60,000 nucleotides of DNA from Antedon mediterranea (Eukaryota; Echinodermata; Crinoidea; Comatulida; Antedonidae), in NCBI RefSeq assembly GCF_964355755.1, contig NC_092672.1, positions 1,180,001 to 1,240,000 on the forward strand, read 5' to 3'. The position numbers and the translations under genes were made by a program. Within the stretch, counting starts at the first letter, position 1. The number at the start of each line of letters is the position of its first letter. The notes beneath the pieces are model-generated. The model searched no databases and was not told the origin of the DNA. It saw only the letters and a list, made by a program, of their open reading frames with translations. Positions 37,401-47,563 of the stretch are shown here, in pieces.

Positions 37401-40400
37401 ACTCGGCAATAGATTTATCCGTCTAAAATTAAAATAATAAGGGTATTTTAAAAGTGAAGTGTTAGCGATCGGTGATATATTTTATTTATATAAATGTTTT
37501 CAAATATTGAAACAAAGATTCATTGCGCTTATGTCCTTGCGTTGCGTCTCTAGTGGGAACCATGCTTAACGAATTATAGAGGTAAGTAATAAACAACACC
37601 TAGTCTCTAGTGGGAACTATGCTTAACGAATTATAGAGGTAAGTAATAAACAACACCTACAATTTTACAGCCAACTGGACCATTAGCGTCGTTAGATAAA
37701 ATGTTCGTAACAAGTTGTTCAGAACTGCAAGTCACATGGCTTCTGGCTGTCGATTTGATAACATTCTTCATTCTAATCGATGTAGTTTCCTCTTTCGAAG
37801 AGAAGGACGAATACGATTCAGCAAACTTTAACGTAGTGTGTGTGTTAAGCAAGATTTTTTCCTCGGTTGAATATAATCCAGTAACTTTCTGTGAAGTTTT
37901 GGTTCTGATATGTTCAGCAGCTGGAGACAATGACAAAGTTAGCGTGACGTCATTTTTATTTAATGAATCTTGGATAGTTGTTTTAAACGCGCTCTTTACC
38001 GAAATAAGGGATTCATGTTTATCAACGGTAGATGTAGCATATATTTTTCGATTCTGTGTTGTTCCATCGTTTGTTATAACGCCTGTATTAGTTGTCGGAT
38101 CATCAACATACAGTATTTCTTGATTTTGCGTGGTTGTTAAAGGATGTGTTATAGGAGTTTCTTTTTCAGATATGACGTCAGTATTAGTTTCAGCAGCGTG
38201 TTCACTATCGGTAGAAGTAAAATCCAACAATTCGGGATTTTGGGTAGTTGTTAAATCGCTTGTTACAGGAGTTCGTTCCTTTGATATGACGTCAGTATTA
38301 GTTTCAGCAGCGTGTTCACCGTCGGTAGAAGTAAAATTCAACAATTCGTGATTTTGGGTAGTTGTTAACTCGCTTGTTACAGGAGTTCGTTCGTTTGATA
38401 GGACGTCAGTATTAGTTTCAGCAGCGTGTGCACCATCGGTAGAAGTAAAATCCAACAATTCGTGATTTTGGATAGTTGTTAAATCACTTGTTACAGGAGT
38501 TCGTTCCTTTGATATGACGTCAGTATTAGTTTCAGCAGCGTGTTCACCGTCGGTAGAAGTAAAATTCAACAATTCGTGATTTTGGGTAGTTGTTAACTCG
38601 CTTGTTACAGGAGTTCGTTCGTTTGATAGGACGTCAGTATTAGTTTCAGCAGCGTGTACACCATCGGTAGAAGTAAAATCCAACAATTCGGGATTTTGGG
38701 TAGTTGTTAAATCACTTGTTACAGGAGTTCGTTCGCTTGATATGACGTCAGTATTAGTTTCAGCAGCGTGTTCACCATCGGTAGAAGTAGAATCCAACAA
38801 TTCAGGATTTTGTGTAGTTGTTAAATCGCCTGTTACAGGAGTTTCTCCTTTGCTTCTGACGTCAGTATTAGTTGTAAAATATTGTTCATCGGTAGATTTA
38901 TCATCCAATATTTCTTGATTTGAGGTAGTTTCTAAATCAACTAAATTGTTAGTGACTTTGTTTTCAGTTTCACTTTTCAATTCGGGTGTTCCTTTAGTTG
39001 TTTTACTTTGATATTCATTGTGTTCTGTTATTGTATCGGTTGCGCCAACTGTGTTGTCAATAGAAGATGACGTTGACCATACTGGAGGTTCACTCATCAT
39101 AGATTTAGCTTTCGAGTTGCCAACAGCGCTAATTTCTGACACATTTTTTCCAGTATTATTGTATGGATTAACTTGTTGATAGTTTGTTTTAGTGTAACTA
39201 GGCGTTGTCAGTAATTCTGAAATGTTATTAATAATAGTTCCCATCTCTGATTCGCCTCTTATTGAAATGTTAGAAACACTGGATTCTGAAGTAGGCTGGA
39301 TATTGCGTTGGTGTGTTTCTGCTGTGGGTTCCATAAACCTACTCGATATATTTTGAGGAGTACTTATATATTGCGTTACGTTTGCTGAAACTCGTGATGG
39401 CAATTTCACAGTACTAGATACTACAGTTGCATTCGTTTTTTTTGTATTTCTGTCGGTAAGAAATGTATTTACTGAGGTGACATGTGATTGTGTTGTAGGT
39501 CCAGTACTGAAGTCGATTTGAGCATGCGTGGACCGTATTGTGTAATTATCAGAAACATTTAGTGAACTTTTCAACGTAGATGTACCTTCCTTAACTGAGA
39601 TAGTGTTGTTAACTTGATATGTTGGTGTTATTTGATTATCTGTATCTAGGCCACCTTGACGATACGTGGTTTGTTTTTGGCCTAGTGTGTGATTTCTAGG
39701 AGTTGTCCATCTAGCGTTTGTAGTCATAAGTACCGCATGTACAGCTTGTTGGGTTGAAACCTTAGTAGCATTATCTATATGTGTTACCATTGCCTTCCCA
39801 CTTGCACTGGATTTTAGCCGATTTGAAATGTCATCTTCATCATACGTCACGGTGCTGAGTCTTGAACCTTCTGTACGTTTAGGATATTGTTGTCGCTTAT
39901 CGTCGCCATAGTTACCTATTGTTGTGTTGTTTCTATCGGCGTATGTGTTGTACATAGTAATCATCGTAGCACGAGTATGACCGTAGTCTGACCTCCCAGT
40001 AATTTCTTGCCGTACCGTTGTCGTTGCCATTTCTTTTCTGATATTTCCGTCTTCGCCATCGTGACTAGTAACGGATTTATTCGCTTACGAAACAAAAATA
40101 GAAAAAAAAGTTGAGTATGTAATTTTGTTAATTTTACTACGAAAGTGTGATGGCGCTATACTCTGTTATCCGTAATTAATTAACAGAATGACGTAATGCA
40201 TAAACGGCATAAATACGGAGAGCGATTGTTACCCGGGATTAAGTTTGTTTTGTTGTCTCTTTTGTGATTTACCACTTTTAGATTCATTCTTTTTTCATAC
40301 ATGATAATGAAATAATTGTAATTTTTCTCATATTGGTCTTACTTTTCTATACAAAATGATTTTATTAGAACAGTCCTACTACTAATATACTAATGATCAT

Positions 40401-43400
40401 AATTACTCGGGGGTTCATTGAGAGTACGAAGACACCATTTATGTTTAGCTATACTGTTAAAAAGCCTGAAATTACTAATGAATTTAGCTTATTTTCGGGT
40501 CTTTTGTAAGCCCTACTTGCCATCATAAAAGGACTAACGTGTCTAAAGATAATAGTACTGTGTAACTTTACAGAGTACGTGCAGGTAAGCTGACGGTATT
40601 AACACTCAACTGATGCATTCTTATGATAAAATTAAACTATTTAGGCACCAAAACGGAACTATATCTAACGTGAAGTCCACGTTGGCATCGACGTGCTCAT
40701 ATGGTGGTTATTAACAGCCTTCATAAAAAAATATGTGCTATATTTTGTTTTAATCCTTACCCTTTTCTGTAGTTTGCATTGCATTATTAATTGCTGGAAT
40801 ACGACATTGGCTACTGTTTTGAAATATGCCGTAGAAATAATCTTCATATTCAACATGTGAATATTCGCCGTATGTGTGCCATTTTTCATCTAATAAAATG
40901 TAAATTTAGGAAAACAATATTATTACCTCAAACCGTTTATGTATGTTATATATTATTTGAATGCACGTATTTCACGCACAAAATACGTTGGCATAAGGCC
41001 TACTCACTCACTACTCTTCAATAATTTTTAGAAGATTTCGACTAAAAAGCAAACGCCACACTCCTATAAGTCAAGCAATATAACAATGAGCTTTTAATGC
41101 GTGCGTAAAATGCTGCACAGTTGTGTCACAAATTCTTTTCTCCTAAAATGAAAGATGATAAAACAAAGTACCAGGGCAACCAAGTAGATCAAACCGCAAA
41201 CACGGCTGGTTATTCCAAGTTTGGATATGGATGATAATTGATGACGCATACATTACATCTGAGAACGTGTTCATCACTGGTGTTTCAGAATCACTGTTAC
41301 CGTTGAAAAGAAAAGGCTAAAATAAATCAAGGCAAAAAAAAAATTTAATTAAAGAGGATCCGTACAATTGATATTGCAAATATTTAAAAATTATTTAACA
41401 CACATTGTGCAAGCAGAGAAGAATGCCTTGTTCAAGAATATGTAGGAAGTGAGAAGTAACAACCGACAAACCTCAGTTGCGTTCCCAGCGTCCTCCGGTG
41501 TCACGTGTTCCCATTTGTCACCAAGTCTCCTATAGTAGACATTGTATCCTGTAACCCAACTATTCGAACGAAATGCACCCTGGGTGATTATTCCAGTTAC
41601 GTTTCTAGGTTCAAAAAAATTCACTTGGATTGCAGACTTCTTGTGACCACACCAACCAGTATCGGAATTTAGTTGCACGTGATCATGTGATTCTTCCTGG
41701 TCGTCTGGACAAAATTTAATCTGGTTTTCCATTATAGATTCCAACAGTTGTTCGGCGCACCACACATGTTCTTAACAAAAAGAAGAACCATTATTTATTA
41801 ATAATTTATACATATTATTATTGTGACTAATTGTTTGATTATTCCACTTGAAGAATTCCACTTCAGTATTAAAACAAAGATTGTTGTCGGTGTTGTGTTC
41901 ACACTATATGTATACATAAAACGAACTACATCGAACATCGAGAGGTTGTAGTCAGCAGACGACCAAGGTTGTAGTCAGATGAAAAGAAAGGCTGTTAGTC
42001 AGCAGACGAGAAACGTTGTAGTCAGCTGACATAAAGGCTGTAGTCAGCAGACAAGAAAGGTTGATGTAGTCAGCAGACATGAACGGTTGTAGTCAGCAGA
42101 TGAGAAAGGTTGTAGTCAGCAGACAAGAAAGGTTGTAGTTAACAGACAAGAAAATGCAAGATAGGTTGTAGTCGGCAGACATGAAAGATTGTAGTCAGCA
42201 GACACGAGATGTTGTAGTCACCAGACAAGACAGGTTGTAGGCCTAGTCAGCAGAAATAAAGGACTGTAGTCAGCAGACGAGAAAGGTTGTAGTCAGCAGA
42301 CGAAAAAGGTTGTAGTCAGCAGACAAAAAAGGTTGTAGTCAGCAGACGAAAAAGGTTGTAGTTAACAGACAAGAAATGTCGTAGTCAGCAGACGAGAAAG
42401 GATGTAGTCAGCAGACACGGAAGGTTGTAGTCAGCAGACGAACAAGGTTGTAGTCAGCAGACGAGAAAGGTTGTAGTCAGCAGACGAGAAAGGATGTAGT
42501 CAGCAGACATAAAGGCTGTAGTCAGCAGACGAGAAAGTTTGTAGTCAGCAGACGAGAAAGGTTGTAGTCAGCAGAAAAGAAAGGTTGTAGTCAGCTGACA
42601 TGAAAGTTTGTAGTCAGCAGAAAAGAAAGGTTGTAGTTAGCAGACGAGAAAGGTTTTAGTCAGCTGACATGAAAGGTTGTAGTCAGCTGACATGAAAGGT
42701 TGTAGTCAGCTGACATGAAAGGTTGTAGTCAGCTGACATGAAAGGTTGTAGTCAGCAGAAAAGAAAGATTGTAGTCAGCAGACGAGAAAGTTTGTAGTCA
42801 GCAGACGAGAAAGGTTGTAGTCAGCTGACATGAAAGGTTGTAGTCAGCTGACATGAAAGGTTGTAGTCAGCTGACATGAAAGATTGTAGTCAGCAGAAAA
42901 GAAAGGTTGTAGTTAGCAGACGAGAAAGGTTTTAGTCAGCAGACAAGAAAGGTTGTAGTCAGGTGCTAAAGGGTGCTGTCATACGAGAATCGGGTGGTAA
43001 TTTTTACGAAATAGAACACATAAAAAGCATACTACCTTTGCAACCCATCAGTTCCAAGTTCATGCAAATATTCTCATTTTCAAGCGCAGTGATTTCTATA
43101 CTAACAACCGACATTTCGAGTGGTGATGAAAAGGAATGTTTAAACATTTCGTTACCTCTGTGTTCTTCTTCTTTTATTATAAACTCCTAAAAAGAAAGAA
43201 GATGTAATTAATTAATTTAAGTCCCCTTCTGTGACTGAAGTAGATCAGGAATAATCCACTTCTAACTCCGTTTGAAAAGATGTATATCAAATAGATGTAA
43301 ATGTCTATGTGAGACACGTTTAAGATAAATTTGTTTTAATAGATTTCCGGAAACTTTTCAAGGAACGTGCATTCCAAATTACATAAGAATATTATAGGAA

Positions 43401-44181
43401 AAGAGAAATAGATAACATAATGCACAGAATGGAGGGGAAAACCAAAAGTTCCAGAAATGACAGAACTATTCCGTTTGGCACTCAATGGTGGAATCAAAGT
43501 AATTGTTGTTGTCTCTATGTTTATATAACATGTTTGCTGAAATTAATAGTAAAATAGTTAACAAAAATATATAAAAAACTAACCATGGGCATATGTTCTT
43601 CATCAAGGATGCTTTGCCAATTGTTCTCGTTAGATATATAGCTAAGAGTAAACTTCATTCCAGGAAAATGACCCTTTGTTTTGAAGCCTGTGACGTTTGT
43701 CAGTTGATCAAAAGTTATTTTAATTGTCGAATTTGACTTTCCTGAGCACCAAGCACCAGCTGAGTTCAATCGAGAGTAAGCAGAAGTATAGTTGACTATT
43801 TCGCTAGATACATTTATACTGCTGCTTCCGATTTCACCAGACGTCATACCAAGTTCTTCTTTGCATAGTTGTTGTTGTGGTGGATTATTTCTGCACCCTA
43901 TTATAAAACAAAATAAATGTAGATAATAGTCATACCATGCCAAATAAATAAATGTAAACAAATTTGGTTTGTGACTTTCTTTTTTTTTTTCTACAGTAGG
44001 TCTTTGTAGCATTGTCGTTGCTGTTGAGGGTCAATGGGTCATTCCATTCGAGCATTTAAAGCCCAAAATAACATGATTATAACGATACTATTATTTAAAA
44101 TAAAATGAAATACATACATGATTCTTTGAGTATTATTGATACGCACAAGAAACCAAGTAGTTTTAGTTGAAGTTTCCCCAT
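28025..44181 (-). CDS. Adhesion GPCR with two discoidin domains and a mucin-like stalk
   Basis: Nineteen coding exons on the minus strand (first to last): 44181-44118, 43897-43584, 43186-43036, 41770-41472, 41316-41172, 40083-37661, 37422-37317, 36933-36829, 35819-35750, 35546-35417, 35094-34966, 34435-34332, 34221-34116, 32129-31909, 31668-31608, 31459-31344, 29369-29204, 28683-28606, 28075-28025. All junctions are GT-AG and in phase; total 4839 nt, 1612 residues plus stop. Order: signal peptide; F5/8-type C domain 1; F5/8-type C domain 2; an 807-codon Ser/Thr-rich stalk; a GAIN domain ending in a GPS; seven helices; a short basic tail. It should be a plasma-membrane receptor whose discoidin domains bind a matrix, glycan or lipid ligand. 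The 7TM clearly belongs to adhesion class B2; the subfamily is not assigned. Confidence 0.85.
28914..29129. mobile_element. Foldback MITE in a GPCR intron
   Basis: Terminal inverted repeats TTTAAGGGTCTTTCACACC at 28914-28932 and 29111-29129, extended inward by GGCACAGTTCCGG and its inverse. Non-coding, inside the intron 28684-29203. The 63-78 residue open frames across it only partly overlap the true exon 29204-29369. Confidence 0.85.
29531..29618. repeat. 22-bp tandem repeat, four copies
   Basis: AAGTTGGTGTGGCCACTATT plus AT, four times, in the GPCR intron between 29370 and 31343. The unit contains the palindrome TGGCCA. Confidence 0.9.
29930..30060 (-). mobile_element. Possible LINE 3' tail (minus strand)
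   Basis: Read on the minus strand it ends gcaataaagaaattaaattg and then repeats of GAATT. An AATAAA-like motif followed by a pentamer repeat is characteristic of some non-LTR retroposon tails in marine invertebrates. No open frame remains. Confidence 0.45.
30160..30790. repeat. Diverged tandem duplication and a 24-bp repeat
   Basis: 30160-30370 and 30370-30550 share several blocks (aaagaaaaatgaaacaaat, ccatataaggaa, ctttttcgaagaaa). At 30710-30785 a 24-bp unit (TTTCATTCATTGTAGTTTATT plus TTA) repeats about three times. All within a GPCR intron, non-coding. Confidence 0.7.
32159..33439. mobile_element. Non-autonomous hAT-like element with 8-bp target duplication
   Basis: Terminal inverted repeats CAGTGGCGTATCCAG at the left and its inverse at the right (CTGGATACGCCACTG), flanked by an identical 8-bp duplication CAGACAAT at 32151-32158 and 33440-33447. 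An 8-bp duplication and a CAG-N-G terminus fit the hAT superfamily. Length is 1281 bp with a G18 tract near the left end and a C-rich tract near the right. No transposase fragment is recognised; the open frame at 32587-32856 has no known domain. Its left end is 29 bp upstream of the GPCR exon 32129-31909. Confidence 0.85.
33931..34095. mobile_element. MITE-2 copy in a GPCR intron
   Basis: The left end AGCTCTGTCTACACTATC and the internal ATGTGATGTGCCC are intact; the right terminal repeat is degraded (gtagtttgaaag). It lies within the intron just 3' of the exon 34221-34116. Confidence 0.75.
34966..37422 (-). CDS. GPCR exons 7-11: GAIN domain and GPS
   Basis: Exons 37422-37317, 36933-36829, 35819-35750, 35546-35417 and 35094-34966 (180 codons). 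The GAIN part shows helix-rich TDKSIAESAETIEREM, then strands including GGVISITLYTLG and APVKFKVHRTI. The GPS exon reads LWSTSGC, then NCVCSHMTSFAVLM; cleavage would fall between Met and Thr of H-M-T (codons 35010-35002). Three of the four usual GPS cysteines are present; the first (normally C-x-F/Y-W) is replaced by the stretch TLIFSLSLW. The donor of exon 7 (37317) is the least certain site in the model. Confidence 0.8.
35219..35230 (-). CDS. Possible 12-nt microexon (SKPK)
   Basis: Between the last GAIN exon and the GPS exon lies cacatttttcag, then 12 nt, then gtaagg. It is in phase 0 on both sides and would add Ser-Lys-Pro-Lys just before the GPS. The splice signals are good, but a 12-nt match can occur by chance and the gene is in frame without it. 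Confidence 0.4.
36011..36460. repeat. 41-bp tandem repeat, eleven copies
   Basis: Exact 41-bp period with core CATCCTTTGTAAGCTAGGG and GCAGACGAGTCTAACG. The two leftmost units differ at a few sites (gtgtaaaga, actctatcc) and the next-to-last has GGTAGGG. It lies in the GPCR intron 35820-36828, directly followed by MITE-1 sequence. Confidence 0.97.
36461..36815. mobile_element. MITE-1 copies in a GPCR intron
   Basis: One decayed copy (36461-36580) and one better copy (36581-36815) with ends AAGCTTGGTTCCCACTAG and the inverse GTGGAAACCAAACTT. The interior has CAATGACAAGCG and its mirror TTGTGATTGATCA, plus runs of AACGCAA and TTGCGTT. The right end lies close to the GPCR exon 36829-36933: about 15 bp from its donor. 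Confidence 0.8.
37525..37660. repeat. 51-bp duplication next to the stalk-exon donor
   Basis: The segment cttaacgaattatagagg followed by taagtaataaacaacacct occurs twice, at about 37566 and 37622. The second copy runs into the donor of the 2423-nt exon. Each is preceded by the right end of a MITE-1 (CTAGTGGGAAC), so a MITE end and the first intron bases were duplicated together. Confidence 0.8.
37661..40083 (-). CDS. GPCR exon 6: Ser/Thr-rich stalk with 38-residue repeats
   Basis: One 2423-nt exon encoding about 807 residues rich in Thr, Ser and Asn, consistent with a heavily O-glycosylated stalk. It joins exon 5 in phase 1 (acceptor cgtaag) and exon 7 in phase 0 (ATT/gtaggt). The C-terminal third has about seven 38-residue units of the pattern LTTTQNPELLDFTSTDG, then HAAETNTDV, then ERTPVTS. 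The 114-nt period is exact at DNA level (GACGTCAGTATTAG at 38174, 38288, 38402, 38516, 38630, 38744, 38858 on the plus strand). There is no hydrophobic segment. The phase fit to both neighbours is the main reason to place it in this gene. Confidence 0.8.
38137..38900 (-). repeat. 114-bp coding tandem repeat in the stalk
   Basis: Seven units with a fixed 114-bp period inside exon 6. Units alternate between two subtypes, ISKERTPVTSDLTT and LSNERTPVTSELTT. A two-unit block (228 bp) occurs twice almost without change, which points to recent block duplication. Copy number may vary between individuals. Confidence 0.9.
41172..41770 (-). CDS. GPCR exons 4-5: discoidin domain 2
   Basis: Exons 41770-41472 and 41316-41172. 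Landmarks: DTGWCGHKKSAIQVNF, RNVTGIITQGAF, WVTGYNVYYRRLGDKWEHV and the terminal PCLRFDLLGC. The split into two exons falls at the same place in the fold as in domain 1 (phase 0 in the middle, phase 1 at the ends), so the two domains probably arose by duplication of an exon pair. The opening segment is more diverged than in domain 1. Confidence 0.85.
41940..42965. repeat. Roughly 23-bp minisatellite between the discoidin exon pairs
   Basis: About 45 imperfect units of AGGTTGTAGTCAGCAGAC with variable 4-6 bp spacers (gagaa, atgaa, aagaa). In several runs CAGCAGAC becomes CAGCTGAC. It fills most of the GPCR intron 41771-43035. No open frame has family similarity. Confidence 0.95.
43036..44181 (-). 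CDS. GPCR exons 1-3: signal peptide and discoidin domain 1
   Basis: Exon 1 (44181-44118) begins MGKLQLKLLGFLCVSIIL, a clear signal peptide. Exons 2 (43897-43584) and 3 (43186-43036) form one F5/8-type C domain: it opens with CKEELGMTSGEIGSSSI, has AYSRLNSAGAWC, NVTGFKTKG and the terminal MNLELMGC. These match the family's C-LGM, RLN-W, T-QG and L-L-GC landmarks. The start was chosen because the peptide is hydrophobic and joins exon 2 in phase 1. Confidence 0.85.
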
Positions 44182-44189
44182 TACAGACG

Positions 44190-45560
44190 ATGTAGGCCTA
44201 GAGTGTATTATTTTAGTTAAATTAACGATGCTGTATTGTAGTTCATCTCTTATTTGACGATGTACTGCTATACTTTAACCATGCTGTACTGTGGCTCATC
44301 TGTGACAATTATTACGAATACACTTTCTTTTAGTGGAAATCTAAGCTTGAGTTTTGTCTATTATGTTTCAACAACAGTGTCTCAAATTACAGTTCAAAAT
44401 ATGATATTTGATATTTATATAACGTTTGGTAAAAAGAAACATTTTGTTTTAAATTATATGAACTTAATTTAGTCGACAAAAATTAAATTTTAGTTTATTG
44501 AATTAAAGTAAAATGTAGAGTAGATAGGATGGCGTGCTTCTTGTGGACATTTTGCAATATAGGTCTATAGTAATACAAATATAATTTAATAATTCACAAT
44601 ACTTTGTATGCTGTCTTTGTTTTTTTTTTCCATACATTGTTTTTCTATTGGTCCTTTGTTGTTTTCATTGTACATTTTAACAGGTATTTAGCTTCACTAT
44701 CTTCTCCATACATTTTATTATATTTTGCTGAATAATTCCATTAGCAATTTTAAATGGAAATAAATTGAATTGTATTGATAATGATTAATGTATAATTGAA
44801 TTATAAAGCTATTGAAGTGAACATATTGAATTTCTTTGATTATTTGAAACAGTTTTATCAATACAATAAGAAACAAAATCTTTGTGCCTCCATGATGATG
44901 TAGTTGTTACTATACGTGTCTGTATTCTAGAGAAGGGTTTACGAAACATTTAAGGGGGAACTTTCAGGGCCGAACTAAGTGTCCCCTTAAGGGTGTCCCC
45001 TGAAATAAAAAAAAAATGAATATACCACAATGACCACTATTGATCTGGTCTCAAGAAATTGAGAAGAAATTAAACTTTATCAGCCAACGTTTTACCAGTG
45101 AAAACGTAATTATTACGATACGATATATGGGTTGGTGTGATAGGGTTGAATCAACCATTTTAGCACACTCAAAAGTCTCCCTCGTCCCCTTAATAGAGGT
45201 GTCCCAGAAGAGGTAGTAGTCGACCCATCGCATAAAAACCAACACTACATTTCAATCAGCGAGAGTGTTACTTTCATTTATTTTGATTAATCTAATCTGA
45301 AGACAAAAACACACGTCACACACACATTACCATTGTAGACTATTTCATATTTATTTCATCTCTTTATAATAGTTTAAAGGATTTTATTATCTAAATAATG
45401 TTATTACCGCAATGGTTAATTACAACAGTTACGTAATACATTAGGTAATGTACTAAAATGTATAATATTGCTATAAATACGGATAATAAATAAACTCTAT
45501 TCCATCATAGAGTATAAGTAGAATAACATTTTGCTAATACAAAGCACCTACTAAATATTG
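44190..45560. other. Intergenic between two minus-strand genes
   Basis: AT-rich upstream region of the GPCR. No exon with family similarity. Two short related segments (gatgctgtattgtag and accatgctgtactgtgg) lie near 44227 and 44280. Promoter elements cannot be assigned with confidence. Confidence 0.5.
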
Positions 45561-45574
45561 AGTTCTAAAGATGG

Positions 45575-47181
45575 TTTCTCTAGAAACGCAACGCGAGAAC
45601 GTAGACTCAAAGACAAGTAAGTGGACCAAAGACAAACGACATTTTTTATAATGCATGGCTTGTGATTGGTCAAATCACGTACGTTGTGTTACGTTCTTGA
45701 GTTACGTCTTTAGTGAGAAGGAAGCATTAAGCTACACACCAACTCAGTGTGTAGGTTTGCGTGTTAAGCCTGGTTCTCACTAAAGCTTGGTTCCCACTAG
45801 AACGTAACGCAGGGACGTAAACGCAACGCAAGCGTTTTAACCAATGACAAGCGAAGTTATAGACAGCAATCACAAGCGAATAAGCCATCGGTTGTGATTG
45901 GTCAATTCACTTGCGTTGCGTTACCGTACATCCTTGCGTTGCGTCGCTAGTGGGAACCACGCTTTAGTGAGAAGGAAGGATTAAGCTACATACCAACTCA
46001 GTTTGTCGGTTTGCGTGTTAAGCCTGGTTCTCACTAAAGCGATGAATTATTCAAACTGTCGCTTGTTCCACCCGCTCACGTTTCGTTTACGTCATTGCAT
46101 TACCTCTCTTGTGGGAACCAAGCTTTATATTTAATTTGTTCAATTGCAAACGTTTCCTTATTTACATGAATAATACTTCTAAACAACTAATATTAAAATA
46201 TCAACAATAAACACAAAGTCTAGCATTGTAATCTATGTATATACTTTAAACGTTTTCTGAATGTTACGTAATCAGGAAAAATGTGTCTTTTTTGTGTACT
46301 CGTCAGTTAGGCGTTTAGTAATTCAAGGAAGTGTAAAATTACTCTCCCCTGTTTAATCATTGTTTTGTCTTTGGATCCTATAAGTCTAACTAGTTTGTAC
46401 CACTACAATATTCTATACAGTAGTAGGCCTACATTGGGTTCGGTTTTCAAACCTGTCACCCACCCCTCACTCCAATTCATACATACATTAACTGAATCTG
46501 CAATTGTCATCAAAATATATTTCATTCATTTCATTATATCACTTATATTAATGTAATTATGTTAAACAACCAACAAAATCTGTAATTTAATAAATAAATT
46601 AGCTAAAACTAGTCAACATTTGATATCAATCTTCAAATCATAACGACGTTAACGCGTCCATGGTTTCTATGGAAACATGATTGTACAGACACGCAGTAAA
46701 TATATTTTGTTTGAAATTTTGTTCATAATTTGGAAACCAATGTTGATTAGTACGTCATATTACACAACAAAATGTAAGCTTGGTTCCCATTAGCAACGCA
46801 ACGCAGCAACGTATCGACGCAAAGTGCTGTATTGCGTAATCACAAGTGGGAACCGACGACGCAACAATGCTGCAAACATCGCAGGTTTGATTTCACACAG
46901 GCAGGGGCAAGCACAATTAAGCTTGTTCCCACCTAGCGACGCACCGCAAGGACGTAACGCAACGTAAAGTGATTTGACCAATCACAAGGCCGGGATAGAT
47001 TATTCGAACAATCGCGTGTGATTGGTCAACTCGCTTGCATTGCGTCTACGTCCTTACGTTGCGTCTTAGTGGGAACCAAGCTTTATTTGAAGGGTATTTT
47101 CTTACGTTGCGTCTTAGTGGGAACCAAGCTTTATTTGAAAGGTATTTTCTTACGTTGCGTCGCTAGTGGGAACCAGGCTTA
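45575..47181. mobile_element. Cluster of MITE-1 copies
   Basis: At least five copies or parts in 1.6 kb: 45575-45730, 45784-45966, 45967-46130, 46775-46930 and 46917-47095, then a repeated right end at 47098-47181. Shared ends AAGCTTGGTTCCCACTAG, internal GACCAATCACAAG and its mirror, and many ACGCAACG steps. Another 31-bp block (aagctacataccaactcag) is duplicated at 45729 and 45990. The family has no coding capacity. Confidence 0.85.
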
Positions 47182-47563
47182 AAATACTTTGCCAACGCGT
47201 TATGATTTCAGGAAAACTAAACATTGCTACTAATACATACTACAATAACACATATAAGTTGATGATAAATAATACAATTCATTTTATACATTTACAAGAA
47301 CATGTGTGAACTTCAAATGGATGTTTAATGACCTGTTTTTTGGGGATTTACCTTCGACAATTAAAAGTAATTTCTCCTCACACATACAAACTGAATGTCG
47401 TTACGTAAGCGTTCACGACGTCGTTTACGACAATGTAAAAGTGTGCGCAGTCGATCATGAAAGAGATCAACACAGATCTGTTTATAGACATGCGCAGATT
47501 GTTTTATACGCTCTATATCATCGTATTCTTTGACTTCACATAATAAGAACATTAATTACCATG

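Noticed and set aside
37701-38351. Plus-strand open frames opposite the stalk exon
   Set aside because: Antisense shadows of the GPCR stalk exon; the minus strand has the in-phase splice links and the compositional signal.
40760-40840. Possible extra exon between discoidin domain 2 and the stalk
   Set aside because: It has a plausible donor (AAAAG/gtaagg) and two acceptors, but neither version keeps phase with the stalk exon, whereas exon 41316-41172 joins the stalk exon directly in phase.
47361-47552. Minus-strand open frame next to the VWA5B-like last exon, considered as its terminal exon
   Set aside because: It shows none of the conserved C-terminal residues of the family, and no acceptor places it in phase 2.
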